Shown here: piece by piece, positions 11,090-21,372 of the stretch
How positions within the stretch are numbered: the stretch's first letter is position 1
Layout of the letters: every line of letters begins with the position of its first letter
Assembly (NCBI GenBank): GCA_039000515.1
Contig: JBCFYV010011135.1
Span: 24,917,725 to 24,981,724, forward strand
Origin: Timema cristinae
Lineage: Eukaryota; Arthropoda; Insecta; Phasmatodea; Timematidae
DNA length: 64,000 nucleotides
Direction of reading: 5' to 3'
Position numbers and translations under genes: made by a program
The notes under the pieces: generated by a model
What the model was told of the DNA's origin: nothing
Seen by the model: the letters and a program-made list of their open reading frames with translations, nothing else
The model's database searches: none

Positions 11090-11232
11090 GATATTTAGCG
11101 CGCACTTTCTAAACCGAATGTTTATATCGATAAATGACATATAAATTAACTTAAATCTATAACAGACACAACATCCAGTCCCCCAACTGTTAAATCATCG
11201 CTTTAAAAAGAAAACCCACATTTCACCATTTA
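11090..11232 (-). mobile_element. SINE family F, 5'-truncated
   Basis: Only the 3' half remains: the complement of the ACGTTAAATA-type tail is degraded to TTTAGCGCGCACTTTC. It is followed by ACAACATCCAGTCCCCCAAC and CCCACATTTCACCA. The tRNA-like head is absent. Confidence 0.7.
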
Positions 11233-11677
11233 TTATTTGAAAAAGAGTTTGTTACAGTAGGTTTTAATTATTTGAATAAGTCATTGCGTCATGGAATAAA
11301 TAAAAAAAATAATCAATGGTTTCAAATGTAGCAGATATAGGAAAGTTCAAAGCCTTTATTAAATAAAAGAGAATATTTGATATGTTTATTTTGCCATAAT
11401 AACTTTATACACAAGTCCTGGAGGTATTGTAGAAAATTTTGAAATGTCCTTGAAAAAAAAAAATCATGATTTTTTTTTTCTTGTTGGAATTATGTAAACC
11501 TCCTCATCCTTAAACCATAAACATATAATATGAATATATATTAAGACTTGGTGCATAAAATAAAAATAAAAGCATCAAATTCAAAATCTTACACAGTGTG
11601 TTTATTTTTAATAAAATGAATGCTTTATAGGAACTACAAAACGTTCTGAGAAAAATTATAAGGGGAATATTATGGTT

Positions 11678-11711
<34 letters not shown>

Positions 11712-11857
11712 CTTAATTTTTTTTTGTCTTAAAAAGGTACAAAGGGGAAGTTATTTTTGTTTAAAATAGTGGAAATATGGTTTTATTGTTTTGTTTTTTA
11801 GTTTCTCTTCGGAATTTTCAATTTTCAAATGGCTCTTAAGTAAAAATGAGTTTGACA
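11233..11857. other. intergenic with CA/TA microsatellite
   Basis: AT-rich sequence holding a CA run then TA run at about 11678-11711. No gene recognised. Confidence 0.6.
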
Positions 11858-12197
11858 CTGCTGGTCTTAGGCGTTAGACTCACAATAGACTAAATTACCA
11901 ATTACGTGGAGATCGGGGCTAAAATCCTGGTCGGTTATACTGAGGGTAGGACTAGTTTTTTTCCTTGTTGGTTTTATATTCTCCTTCCTACTCATATTAT
12001 GATACACTTTCTCTAAATTCAACCTTAAATCATGCCTAACACATTATCGTAATTAGTACTTATGAGGGTAATGCAGGCCTCCACCGTGGTTCGGATCCCA
12101 CGTTAAACTGTAGGTCCTCATTTCATCTCACAATCACTTACCATTACACATTAGCGTAAGTGCGTATAACCCGAACGGGTAGTAAGACGCGGTGATA

Positions 12198-12236
<39 letters not shown>

Positions 12237-12275
12237 GTACTTGTGGGTATAACCCTAAAGGGTAGTAAGACGCGG
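11858..12275 (+). mobile_element. SINE family C split by a family A insertion
   Basis: Family C head with GTGGAGATCGGGG near 11905 and middle up to TAATTAGTACTT at 12061. It continues after the insertion with TATAACCCTAAAGGGTAGTA at about 12247. The interruption is the family A copy at 12071-12235. Confidence 0.8.
12071..12235 (+). mobile_element. SINE family A, 5'-truncated, nested
   Basis: Begins in the middle region (GCAGGCCTCCACCGTGG) and runs to a TAA-rich end. Flanked by an imperfect repeat, AGTACTTATGAGGGTA (12055-12070) and AGTACTTGTGGGTA (12236-12249), which are the duplicated host bases of the older family C element. Confidence 0.88.
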
Positions 12276-12284
12276 GAGAAACTT

Positions 12285-12445
12285 ATTAAAACCCTATATA
12301 GCCAGTTTTAGAACGATCGGTAAAATGGTGTTTGGCTCCAACCCGAGATGCAGACAGACAGACGGTATTGCAAAAATCTCGAAAAGAATTTTTTTGAAGC
12401 TCACAATACTTTCTCTGTGGGAAAGTATAAAGATATACCTATGTT
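12285..12445 (+). repeat. repeat family E, 3' fragment
   Basis: Carries the E hallmarks in order: ATCGGTAAAATGG, the CAGACAGACAGACGG run, CAAAAAT, and CTCACAATACTTTCTCTGTG. It is the last fifth of the element. Confidence 0.78.
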
Positions 12446-12462
12446 TATTTTTTTATTTTTGT

Positions 12463-12700
12463 AACATTGCGTCTTACTACCCGTTCGAGTTAAAAACGTT
12501 TATATTTAATTACGCTAATTTTTTTAGGGATGGTAGAGGTTATATTTATATGAAGTGTACCCGCATTTTTGTGAAGGTAGATGGGAAAAACATTTGGTAA
12601 AAACCACGCTCAGTACACCCAACCGAGATTTGAACCTCAATCTCCCCATCATCGGCAGACTACTCTACTATGAGAGTAGCGCTTTAGACCACGCGTCTAT
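12463..12700 (-). mobile_element. SINE family C, near full length
   Basis: Tail GCGTCTTACTACCCGTTCG at 12470, middle GTGTACCCGCATTTTTGTG, B box GAGATTTGAACCTCAATC, and head ending TTTAGACCACGCG. The A-box end is lost. Confidence 0.85.
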
Positions 12701-13099
12701 TTTAACGCGCTACATTTTAAAATCCTATTTCTTCCTCCGTTTCGCTACACTGAATCTTCATTTCACCTACCTTTACCCGTTTCTACCTTAATTATTTTTC
12801 CACCAACTTTCTTTTCTCTCTTCTTTGTGCAATCTTAATATTAAAGTGATTTATTATGCTTTTTTTTTCCTTGTGTCGACTTATTAAAATGGAAGCATTC
12901 ACTACGAGAGAACAATAAAAGTGAAATAAAGTTACAAATAAGATTTCTTCCTCTTTAATCGCTTGAAGGTAGTGTCAAAATATAGGCTTTATCTCAAGTG
13001 TTATTTACCAAAAACTTGTGAGTTTTATGAAACATATATTTAGGGAAAATTACGAATTTAAATTGGTAGGTAAATAAAGTAATAACGTAATTTTTTTTT
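12701..13099. other. intergenic, no feature seen
   Basis: Pyrimidine-rich then AT-rich sequence; nothing recognised. Confidence 0.5.
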
Positions 13100-13129
13100 T
13101 TATTTGAGGTTTTTAACGTGCATTTTCTA

Positions 13130-13420
13130 AGTCAACCTCGCTAGTCTTGACGTAAAGTGATCACCTCATGAACTGATATGCATAGGTTCAAACCCAGTCG
13201 GAGTTAACGTAAATTTCTGGCATGATAGAAATCCGTAGCACAACCTCCTTTGGAGTGGGAGCAGAGCCATAGGTCTCATGTCGTTTGTATCGTAAGTGCA
13301 TATAACCCGAACGGAGTAAGACGCGGTGATAATATAATAATAATTTGTATCGTGCAAAAAGAACCCTGGAAGGTGTTTCGTAAAGAGCACGCTAAATACA
13401 TTTAAAAAAAAATTTACCAT
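13130..13420 (+). mobile_element. SINE family D, nested and itself interrupted
   Basis: D head with ATAGGTTCAAACCCAGTC (B box) near 13187, middle ACAACCTCCTTTGGAGTGGG, and end GAGCACGCTAAATACATTT. A 51-bp tail-only insertion splits it at 13293-13343. Confidence 0.75.
13293..13343 (+). mobile_element. tail-only SINE insertion with TSD
   Basis: Only 51 bases: the shared 3' tail (TATAACCCGAACGGAGTAAG at 13301) plus the TAA-rich end. A perfect 9-base repeat TTTGTATCG lies at 13284-13292 and 13344-13352. The element was copied from its 3' end and reverse transcription stopped almost at once. The parent family (A, B or C) cannot be told apart, though TAAGTGC before the tail favours A. Confidence 0.92.
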
Positions 13421-13515
13421 CACTAGCTTTAACATAGAACTGACAACAACACCTAACCCTTTGGCGTTAATTTATCACTGTGTAATGTGAAACTCACATT
13501 TCACCAACTATAATC

Positions 13516-13844
13516 AATTCATTGAATTAATATATTATATACATGTATAACATTTATGGATGTATACTAAATATTCATAATATATCTAATATGTAATATA
13601 GAAATTGAAAACAAAAATAATTATAAAACGTATGTGACAAATTTATTTTTGATATATAATTTAAATGCCAAGCTGTTGTAGGTATGGGTCTGATATTTAA
13701 TCCGTGTTCTCAAAAATTCATCTCGGCTCATTGTTAAAATTATAACTTTTTACTTTCTCATCACCCCCCAAAAAAACCTAGAACCAATCATACTGTGTTA
13801 TTTGAGACATAATAAATACCTTAGATATCCCTTTTAAATAAAAT
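13516..13844. other. intergenic, no feature seen
   Basis: AT-rich sequence; nothing recognised. Confidence 0.5.
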
Positions 13845-14040
13845 CTTTGTAGCCATTAAGAAAAATTGGAATCCAAAAAAACTCTCTCATCAATAAACTA
13901 CCCTTAATTTAAGCTTAGATAAGGGTCAAAATTAAAATTAAAAATCCAAGGTTTAACTACATAGTATCTAATATCAAGTTTGAACAAAATTCATAAAACC
14001 GTTTCAGATTTTTAGCTAAGGACAGACAGACAGACATACA
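13845..14040 (+). repeat. repeat family E, decayed fragment
   Basis: Shares CTACCCTTAATTTAAGCTTAG, a family E block, near 13900 and the CAGACAGACAGAC run at 14022-14034. The blocks between are poorly conserved. Confidence 0.5.
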
Positions 14041-14199
14041 ATTAGGACAGATACAGGTAAAATCCACTTTGAGGGGAGACGAGGTCGGGGGAGGGGGGGG
14101 GGGTGTTTGAGGTAACATAAAAAGTAAATATTCATAATAATTTGGAGGGTGATAAAGATACAATAATTTTGTTTTATTATTATCATTATATTGTTATTA

Positions 14200-14330
14200 C
14201 GTGTTCTGTCTTACGACAAGTCCATTCTTCTTGTCAGTAAATTAGACCACAAACGTGACCCTGTCATTGCCTCCTTCTTCTTAAGCTCCTCTTTTCCTCA
14301 ACCTTGCCTTTTTATGACGTCGTGCAAAAA
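14200..14330 (+). repeat. interspersed repeat family I, copy 1
   Basis: Begins GTTCTGTCTTACGACA and includes CCTTGCC, then TATGACGTCGTG. A second copy lies near 52600-52770 with the same block order. Class unknown, no coding capacity seen. Confidence 0.6.
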
Positions 14331-14404
14331 ACAATCCCTTAATGGTGTGTCCAATGAGAGAATAAACAATTAAAAATTAACTACAAAAAAAAATCTTAGA
14401 TTTG

Positions 14405-14545
14405 GTTCGTGGCCTTCATGCCACTTAAGGTAATGGAGAGCAAAGGATTCGGCCAGACTGGCGATAACTAGCTCCTGATAGTTGTTGACAAGGAGGCAAA
14501 GGTTCGAATCTTGGCTCATTGAACTGAGGGTGGTTTTTGACAAGT
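14405..14545 (+). mobile_element. possible tRNA-like SINE head, family C related
   Basis: AAAGGTTCGAATCTTGGCTC (B-box region) followed by GAACTGAGGGTGGTTTTTG matches the start of the B/C linker. The upstream half is not clearly tRNA-like and the rest of the element is missing. Confidence 0.5.
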
Positions 14546-15174
14546 GATTTATTGTTTTGGTTTTATCATACTCTATCTACACTGATGGTGATTCTTATTT
14601 GTAAAGGCCTACTTTGATTATAATTGATTATTGACTATACATATATATACATATATAGGTATAGCGTATGATCTTACCAATTAAATTAGGCCGTTAGTAG
14701 CAAGTGTGCTAAACCTATCTAAATAATAAAAATATCCAAACAAGTTTTCCCAGCACTCAATGAACCAACATACTATAATATTGCCTAGCGCCTGTAAACT
14801 AGACTGTTCCGGCTCGAGCGCGTGCGCTCCAGTCGGCCACTTCTCATTACAACCATTGTGTTCTATTTTGTATATTTAAGTCGCTCGCTCACTCAGTCTG
14901 GCCATCCCCTTACGCGTGAATGGAAAGGGGGTGGGTAAAGGGATGAGTATGAAGGATGGGTAGGGGAACAACTACTAAAACTGTCGCCGAGATGCGGTTG
15001 AACTTTACGGTGTGTTAAAAGCTCCGGTCCAGTCTTTTTTTTTTTTTTTAAAGCCTCTTTCGTTTACTCCTGTTGGCCTTTATGGGAACATAAAAAAGTC
15101 GAAGGTTGAAGAGATAACTTAGACCGTTTTGCAGCTGATAAGCTACACAAGTCCACTGTGGTTGTTTTTTTTTC
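14546..15174. other. intergenic, partly GC-richer, promoter-like patch
   Basis: Mostly anonymous. From about 14800 to 15000 the sequence becomes GC-richer and holds a TATA-like and an initiator-like motif (see the next entry). A T-run lies near 15034-15048. No frame of useful length follows. Confidence 0.45.
14871..14898 (+). promoter_or_regulatory. possible core promoter
   Basis: TATATTTAAG at 14871-14880 is followed by TCAGTC at 14893-14898, which fits the initiator consensus. The spacing, about 24 bases from the first T to the A of the initiator, is a little short. No coding region is recognised downstream, so this may be chance. Confidence 0.2.
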
Positions 15175-15243
15175 CTTCCCGTCATCAACAGTCTAGTCTA
15201 TTGCAAGAGTAGCGCCTGAGACCATGCGACCACTGAATCGGGT
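15175..15243 (-). mobile_element. SINE family C head fragment
   Basis: Only the tRNA-like head remains: GTCATCAACAGTCTAGTCTA, then GCGCCTGAGACCATGCG, ending ACCACTGAATCGGG. It lies 68 bases before the 93-bp array. Confidence 0.75.
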
Positions 15244-15310
15244 TCTAGAACATTGATTTGGCAATCGGGAAAAGATAGCAACTATACTGAATGATCTAAG
15301 GCCATTAGTG

Positions 15311-16207
15311 TCGTATTTATAGTCTAGTCTCGGAGTCAACCTATCACCCAGTATGTGGATAACAAGCAGTTCAGGTTGAATGGAGGATTGACTGACTACG
15401 GACTGTATTTATAGTCTAGTCTCGGGAGTCAACCAATCTCCCAGTATATGGATAACAAGCAGTTCAGGTTGAATGGAGAATTGACTGACTATGGACTTTA
15501 TTTATAGTCTAGTTCGGGAGTCAACCAATCTCCAGTATGTGGATAACAAGCAGTTCAGGTCAAATGGAGGATTGACTGACTACGGACTGTATTTATAGTC
15601 TAGTCTGGGGCTCAACCAATCTCCAGTATGTGGATAACTAGCAGTTCAGGTTGAATGGGGATTGATTGATTACGGACTGTATTTATAGTCTAGTCTCGGG
15701 AGTCAACCAATCTCCCAGTATATGGATAACAAGCAGTTAAGGTTGAATGGAGATTGACTGACTATGGACTGTATTTATAGTCTAGACTCGGGAGTCAACC
15801 AATCTTCCAGTATACGAATAACAAGCAGTTCAGGTCAAATGGAGGATTGACTGACTACGGACTGTATTTATAGTCTAGTCTCGGGAGTCAACCAATCTCC
15901 CAGTATGTGGATAACAAGCAGTTCAGGTTGAATAGGGATTGACTGACTACGGACTGTATTTATAGTCTAGTCTCGGGAGTCAACCAATCTCCCAGTATGT
16001 GGATAACAAGCAGTTCAGGTTGAATGGAGGATTGACTGACTACGGACTGTATTTATAGTCTAGTCTCGGGAGTCAACCAATCTCCCAGTATATGGATAAC
16101 AAGCAGTTCAGGTTGAATGGGAGAATTGACTGACTATGGACTGTATTTATAGTCTAGTCTCGGGAGTCAACCAATCTCCCAGTATACGAATAACAAGCAG
16201 TTCAGGT
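15311..16207. repeat. 93-bp tandem array, about 10 copies
   Basis: Units of 91-94 bp starting near GTATTTATAGTCTAG, with GTGGATAACAAGCAGTTC in the middle and ATTGACTGACTACGGAC at the end. Copies start near 15311, 15404, 15497, 15588, 15679, 15772, 15864, 15954, 16047 and 16141; the last stops after TTCAGGTC. Variants with TATACGAATAACAAG occur in two units, suggesting block duplication. Confidence 0.96.
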
Positions 16208-16317
16208 CGACGTCTAACTATCGATTAAAATACGGGCGATAGACTCGCGTTGATTTTAATACGCGTTAACATGTATGTCGGATTTAGATTCTCAGCATTT
16301 ATCATTTTATTTTATTT

Positions 16318-16851
16318 TTGTGATTTCCGTCATTAATTTTGAGAGTTCTCTTTCCGTCCAAATGTCAGTGCATTTCCTCCACATTATTTTCTCCACACCT
16401 TAATGCTATTTTTTGTCTAAACGACGTACCTGATAATATTGAGCAACTTTAAAAACAATTTCGTAAAGAACGAACTTCAAAATTATGTTGATGTGAAATG
16501 GTGGTCACATGGTCTGAGGCGTTGGGTACGTAGTGGGCATGATAAATGTTGACGTGAAGGTCAAGAGGCCTACTATCCCGAGTAATGGTTTATATAATAA
16601 TATATATATATATATATTATATAAAATATATATATATATGTGTATGTGTTTAAAGCGTGTACCGAATGCCTCAGACCATGTGACCACCATTTCACATCAA
16701 CATAATTTAAAGTTGGTTCCTTACGAACTTGTTTATAAAGTTGTTCAATATTATCAGATACGTTTGAACAAAAATATCATCGAGGCGTGGAGGAAATGCA
16801 CTGTCATTTGGACGGAAAGGTAACTAAAAATTTAATGACGGAAACCACAAA
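16318..16851. repeat. large inverted repeat with AT-rich centre
   Basis: Arms at about 16318-16530 and 16656-16851 are reverse complements over some 200 bases with scattered differences (for example TTTCCGTCCAAATGTCAGTG facing CACTGTCATTTGGACGGAAA). The centre is TA-rich. Both arms end inward with a family C SINE head, GGTGGTCACATGGTCTGAGG. It could be an inverted duplication or a fold-back element. No TSD was found. Confidence 0.85.
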
Positions 16852-16925
16852 TATATATATATATTATATATATATACTGGTTTCTCCCGTCCTCTCTACA
16901 ATATAATGAGGGTACATTTCTTATC

Positions 16926-17475
16926 CCAGAGATTGCATTTGTGTCAAATTGGCGAATGTTCTAGATCTTCGCAATCACAATATACTTGACTTCTGATGAC
17001 GGGTAGATAGGGGTTCGATCCCGGTCGAGTGTATTGAGGTTTTTTTTCTCAATGGTTTTCCACTCTCTCCCCACACGAATGTGGGTATATTTCCTCTATT
17101 ATTATTATCACCGTGTCTTACTGCCCATTCGGTTTGTACGCACTTACGCTAATGTGTAATGGTAGGGTGATTGTGAGATGAAATGGAGGACCTACAGTTT
17201 AACGTGGAATCCGAACCACGGTGGAGGCCTGACATTCCCCACATTCACAAGATGTCTTGCCACGAGGTGAAGGAAGGGTTTGGTAATCAGATAAATCTGT
17301 GCCGGGACCGAGGATTGAACCCCGGACCCCCAGGACAAAGGTCTGACACCTTACCCCCTAGACCACCAGGTCACCCAAATTTCCTCTAAATTCAATCTTA
17401 CTCATCCCTAACTGATTAGAGTAATTAGTACATATGTGTGAAACCTGGACAGGTAGTAAGACGTTCTGCTAAAAT
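16926..17475 (+). mobile_element. SINE family C split by a family A insertion
   Basis: Head with GACGGGTAGATAGGGGTTCG near 16998, middle to TATTTCCTCT at 17097. It resumes at 17389 with AAATTCAATCTTACTCATCC and ends with a worn tail GGTAGTAAGACGTTCTGC. Confidence 0.85.
17099..17378 (-). mobile_element. SINE family A, full length, nested, with TSD
   Basis: Complete reverse copy from ACCGTGTCTTACTGCCC to GACCACCAGGTCACCC. A perfect 10-base TSD ATTTCCTCTA is present at 17089-17098 and 17379-17388, both inside the older family C copy. Confidence 0.94.
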
Positions 17476-17523
17476 TTAATAATATTAATTAAATAAACAA
17501 ATTTTTCTCCAATAGAAACAAAG

Positions 17524-17975
17524 AGTTTAATTTTCTTCACATGGTGATATCAACAGTTGTTAAATATCTATTATTAGTATAATGACATTAGATGACAAAC
17601 TTTTTAAATGAAGAGAAATTATTATTTTTATTATTTTATTATCATTTAGCACCTCGTCTTACTACCCGTTTGGGTTATACGCTTTAAGTACTAATTACGC
17701 TAATGGATGGGGGATTGGGAAGGTTGAATTAGAGGAAGTGAACCCGCATTTGCGTGGAGGAAGAGTGGAAAACCATTTAGGAACCTCCCACACCCCAGTT
17801 CACCCGACTGAGATTCGAACCTCGCTCTCCCCGTCCTCAGCAGTCGAGCTCAACACGAATAGCGCGTTAGCCAACTACGCCACCGAGGCGGGTATGAAGA
17901 GAAAAAAATTGTCATTAAACTCCAGGACGCCCTCGAGAGATATTTAAGCACTATTAATATAATCAAGGGAAGAAA
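17524..17975. mobile_element. MITE family H, copy with SINE B inside
   Basis: Left end TTTAATTTTCTTCACATGG and GTGATATCAACAGTTGT match the intact copy at 48548. The right end (CACTATTAATATAATC, AAGAAAATTAAACT) is the worn inverted partner. The SINE at 17619-17893 interrupts it. Non-coding. Confidence 0.75.
17619..17893 (-). mobile_element. SINE family B, full length, nested, with TSD
   Basis: Reverse copy from AGCACCTCGTCTTACTACCC to AACTACGCCACCGAGGCGGG. A TSD ATGAAGAGAAA lies at 17608-17618 and 17894-17904. Joining the host sides restores family H in the order seen near 48630. Confidence 0.93.
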
Positions 17976-18860
17976 ATTAAACTACATATTTCTACTGGGG
18001 AATGATTAGATTTTTTTTTTTACATAAGAACTTCAAAAAATACTTCCCCGGCTTGCGTACCGGGCACTACCAACTTAAATACGTTTGACCACCCCTGGAT
18101 CTTATACTCTGCGATCACCTTGGCTAAGGTCATATTCTTTCTTTGGCTTACTATGAAACCCTGGTCTCCTATTGGTCTTCCCACTTGTGTGTTCCTTCTT
18201 ATCTCCTGTTGGGTAGGTCAGTCTAGAGTGGTTCGTCACGGGATAGCGTTCGTATAATGGAGCCGTTCACTTTACCGATGGATATCATCACTGAAAGAAC
18301 TAACTGTATGGTTACTATTGAGAAACAGCGTTTTCATGCTCGTGTTTTCGTGTGGCTCAAAAGCTTTTATTCTGAAGATCTGCAGTCCTCTAAGCAATGA
18401 TATTGGGTCTAGTAAAATCAAACAATACCGTTTGTGCGACCAAACCTCGTGGTGAATATAAATTAATGAAATTAAAACCTTGTGTTGTGATTTTGGAAGT
18501 AATGCAGTGCATAGTTCTCAACATGAGCTGGAAGATACCTTGGGTTCGTATCCTTTTTTTACATTTTATTTTCTATATCCAGTAAAACTTTGATTGCAAG
18601 TACTTGCCATACTAATCATTTAGATTGGGTTTAATGTTAGCGAACAATTTGTTTTCAAACAGTCCAAATCCATTATTTGTGTCTTGATTGAATTTTTATT
18701 TTAACTGAATCTTGTTTCTTTCTTTTTTTATGTTTATTTACATTTAATGAACGTTAGTATGACCGTGATCCCGAAATTGGTAATCTATGGACAACGTAAC
18801 TCTCTTAAGAGAGTGTCTACATTGTCTTAAATGGGGCAGGGCTGCCGGGAAGAAACGCGA
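17976..18860. other. intergenic, small frame at 18257
   Basis: Contains no recognised repeat. Sequence from about 18050 to 18420 is less AT-rich than its surroundings and contains the 47-codon frame described next. Confidence 0.45.
18257..18400 (+). CDS. doubtful 47-aa frame
   Basis: ATG at 18257 opens 47 codons ending TGA. The protein begins MEPFTLPMDIITERTN, contains a basic-aromatic stretch with FHARVFVWLKSFYSED, and has a mixed composition unlike the low-complexity frames elsewhere. No domain is recognised. It could be a gene or transposon fragment, or chance. Confidence 0.15.
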   Translation: MEPFTLPMDIITERTNCMVTIEKQRFHARVFVWLKSFYSEDLQSSKQ

Positions 18861-19527
18861 ATGTCTACATGTGTGGGGGTAGTTCTAATGTCTACATGGT
18901 GTTACATAGGTGTAGAAAGATCTAGTGTCTACATGGTGTTACATAGGTGTAGAGAGATATGTCTACATGGTGTTACATAGGTGTAGAGAGAGATATAGTG
19001 TCTACATGGTGTTACATAGGTGTAGATACATCTAGTGTCTACATGGTGTTACATAGTGTAGATACATCTAGTGTCTACATGGTGTTACATAGGTGTAGAT
19101 ACATCTAGTGTCTACATGGTGTTACATAGGTGTAGATACATCTAGTGTCTACATGGTGTTACATAGGTGTAGAGACATCTAGTGTCTACATGGTGTTACA
19201 TAGGTGTAGAGACATCTAGTGTCTACATGGTGTTACATAGTGTAGAGAGATTTAGTGTCTACATGGTGTTACATAGGTGTAGAGAGATTTAGTGTCTACA
19301 TGGTTTACATAGGTGTAGAGAGCTCGAGTGTCTACATGTTTACATAGGTGTAGAGAGCTCGAGTGTCTATATGTGTTACATAGGTGTAGAGAGAGATCTA
19401 AGTCTACACGGTGTAATAGGTGTAGAAAGATCTAGTGTTTACATGGTGTTACATAGGTGTAGAGAGATTTAGTGTTACATGGTGTTACATAGTGTAGAGA
19501 GATTTAGTGTCTACATGGTGTTACATA
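18861..19527. repeat. 37-bp minisatellite, about 18 copies
   Basis: Units contain GTGTCTACATGGTGTTACAT and AGGTGTAGA. TCTACA and TGTAGA within one unit are complementary, so each unit can fold as a short hairpin. Length varies by small deletions (for example ACATAGTGTAG), mostly in the third quarter of the array. Confidence 0.95.
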
Positions 19528-19892
19528 TGGGAGGGTGCGTGTATTATATTGTTACTTAACACATATCTTGGCTTGGATTCTAATTTGAAATTAAATTATT
19601 GTTCATAAATAAACTTAATAAAATGTTGTTATAACATTATTTATCAATTATATTTATAATTTAAGATAAATTTCACAAGATCAAATCCGATCTCTCCTTT
19701 AATGCCACTAAATCTTTGCTATGGAAATATGACATTCACTATTGACTTGAAAAGTTACGTAACACAGATTGAATGGGGGAGGGGTCACGATATATTTCTA
19801 CTTGCTGTACCATAGGGTTGGGGGGTTGGGGTGGGGGAAGGGGATCAATTTTTTTTTAGAGAAAAGCGTCTTTTAGGTCACTGTTACACACA
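19528..19892. other. intergenic, G-rich patch
   Basis: AT-rich then a G-rich run (about 19813-19842). No gene recognised. Confidence 0.5.
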
Positions 19893-19974
19893 TCGGTGGT
19901 CGAATGGCTTAAGGCGTTACTCCCGCAACTGATGGGACTACAGATGACGGGGAGATCGGGGTTCGAAAACTAGT
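19893..19974 (+). mobile_element. SINE family C head, truncated at the array
   Basis: CATCGGTGGTCGAATGGC to GATCGGGGTTCGAAAAC: both polymerase III boxes remain, then the sequence passes directly into the 85-bp array. Confidence 0.78.
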
Positions 19975-21372
19975 CACACTCATTGTCAATGTCATGTCGT
20001 GTTTCCAGGATAAGCAGAGCTGGATTTAACTGTCCTGTGAAATATTATCACTCAGTAGAATACTCATTGGCAGTCTCGTGTCGTGTTGCCAGAATAAGCA
20101 GAGCTAGTTTTAACTGTACCTGTGAACTATTAATCACTCAGTAGAACACTCATTGGCAGTGTCGTGTTGCCAGGATAAGCAGAGCTAGTTTTAACTGTAC
20201 CTGTGAATATTATCACTCAGTAGAACACTCATTGGCAGTTCTCGTGTTGCCAGGATAAGCAGAGCTAGTTTTAACTGTACCTGTGAATATTATCACTCAG
20301 TAGAACACTCATTGGCAGTCTCGTGTCGTGTTCCAGGATAAGCAGAGTAGTTTTAACTGTCCTGTGAACTATTTCTATTAGTAGAACACTCATTGGCAGT
20401 GTCGTGTCTGTTGCCAGGAGTAAGCAGAGCTAGTTTTAATGTCCTGTGAACTATTATCACTCAGTAGAACACTATTGAGCAGTGTCGTGTTGCCAGAATA
20501 AGCAGAGCTAGTTTTAACTGTACCTGTGAACTATTATCGTAGTAGAACACTCATTGGCAGTTGTCGTGTTGCCAGGATAAGCAGAGCTAGTTTTAACTGT
20601 ACCTGTGAATATTATATCATAGTAGAACACTCATTGGCATGTGTCGTGTTTCCAGGATAAGCAGAGCTAGTATTTAACTGTACCTGTGAATATTATCGTC
20701 AGTAGAACACTCAATTGGCATCGTTGTGTCGTGTTTGCCAGGATAAGACAGAGCTAGTTTTAACTGTACCTGTGAACTATTATCGCTCAGTAGAACACTC
20801 ATTGGCAGTGTCGTGTCGTGTTGCCAGAATAAGCAGAGCTAGTTTTAACTGTACCTGTGAACTATTATCGCTCAGTAGAACACTCATTGGCAGTGTCGTG
20901 TCGTGTTGCCAGGATAAGCAGAGCTATATTTAACTGTACCTGTGAACTATTATCGCTCAGTAGAACACTCATTGGCAGTGTCGTGTCGTGTTGCCAGGAT
21001 AAGCAGAGCTAGTTTTAACTGTACCTGTGAACTATTATCGCTCAGTAGAACTCATTGGCAGTGTCGTGTCGTGTTGCCAGGATAAGCAGAGCTAGTTTTA
21101 ACTGTACCTGTGAACTATTATATCTCAGTAGAACACTCATTGGCAGTGTCGTGTCGTGTTGCCAGGATAAGCAGAGCTAGTTTTAACTGTACCTGTGAAC
21201 TATTATATCTCAGTAGAACACTCATTGGCAGTGTCGTGTCGTGTTGCCAGGATAAGCAGAGCTAGTTTTAACTGTACCTGTAAACTATTATCGCTCAGTA
21301 GAACACTCATTGGCAGTGTCGTGTTGCCAGGATAAGCAGAGCTAGATTTAACTGTACCTCTGAATTATTATC
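19975..21372. repeat. 85-bp tandem array, about 16 copies
   Basis: Units contain TTGCCAGGATAAGCAGAGC, TTTTAACTGTACCTGTGAA and CAGTAGAACACTCATTGGCA. The unit length is 85 in the homogeneous right half (20941 to 21026 is exactly one step) and shorter or irregular in the left half, where the GTGTC doublet is single. The left side looks older or more error-prone. Confidence 0.96.

Larger units (their letters stand above)
13100..13515 (-). mobile_element. SINE family F split by a family D insertion
   Basis: The F tail in reverse (TTTATTTGAGG, AACGTGCATTTTC) lies at 13101-13131 and the F middle (ACAACACCTAACCC, CTCACATTTCACCA) at about 13445-13508. The DNA between is a forward family D element. 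Assignment of the far part is by similarity with the other F copies. Confidence 0.65.
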
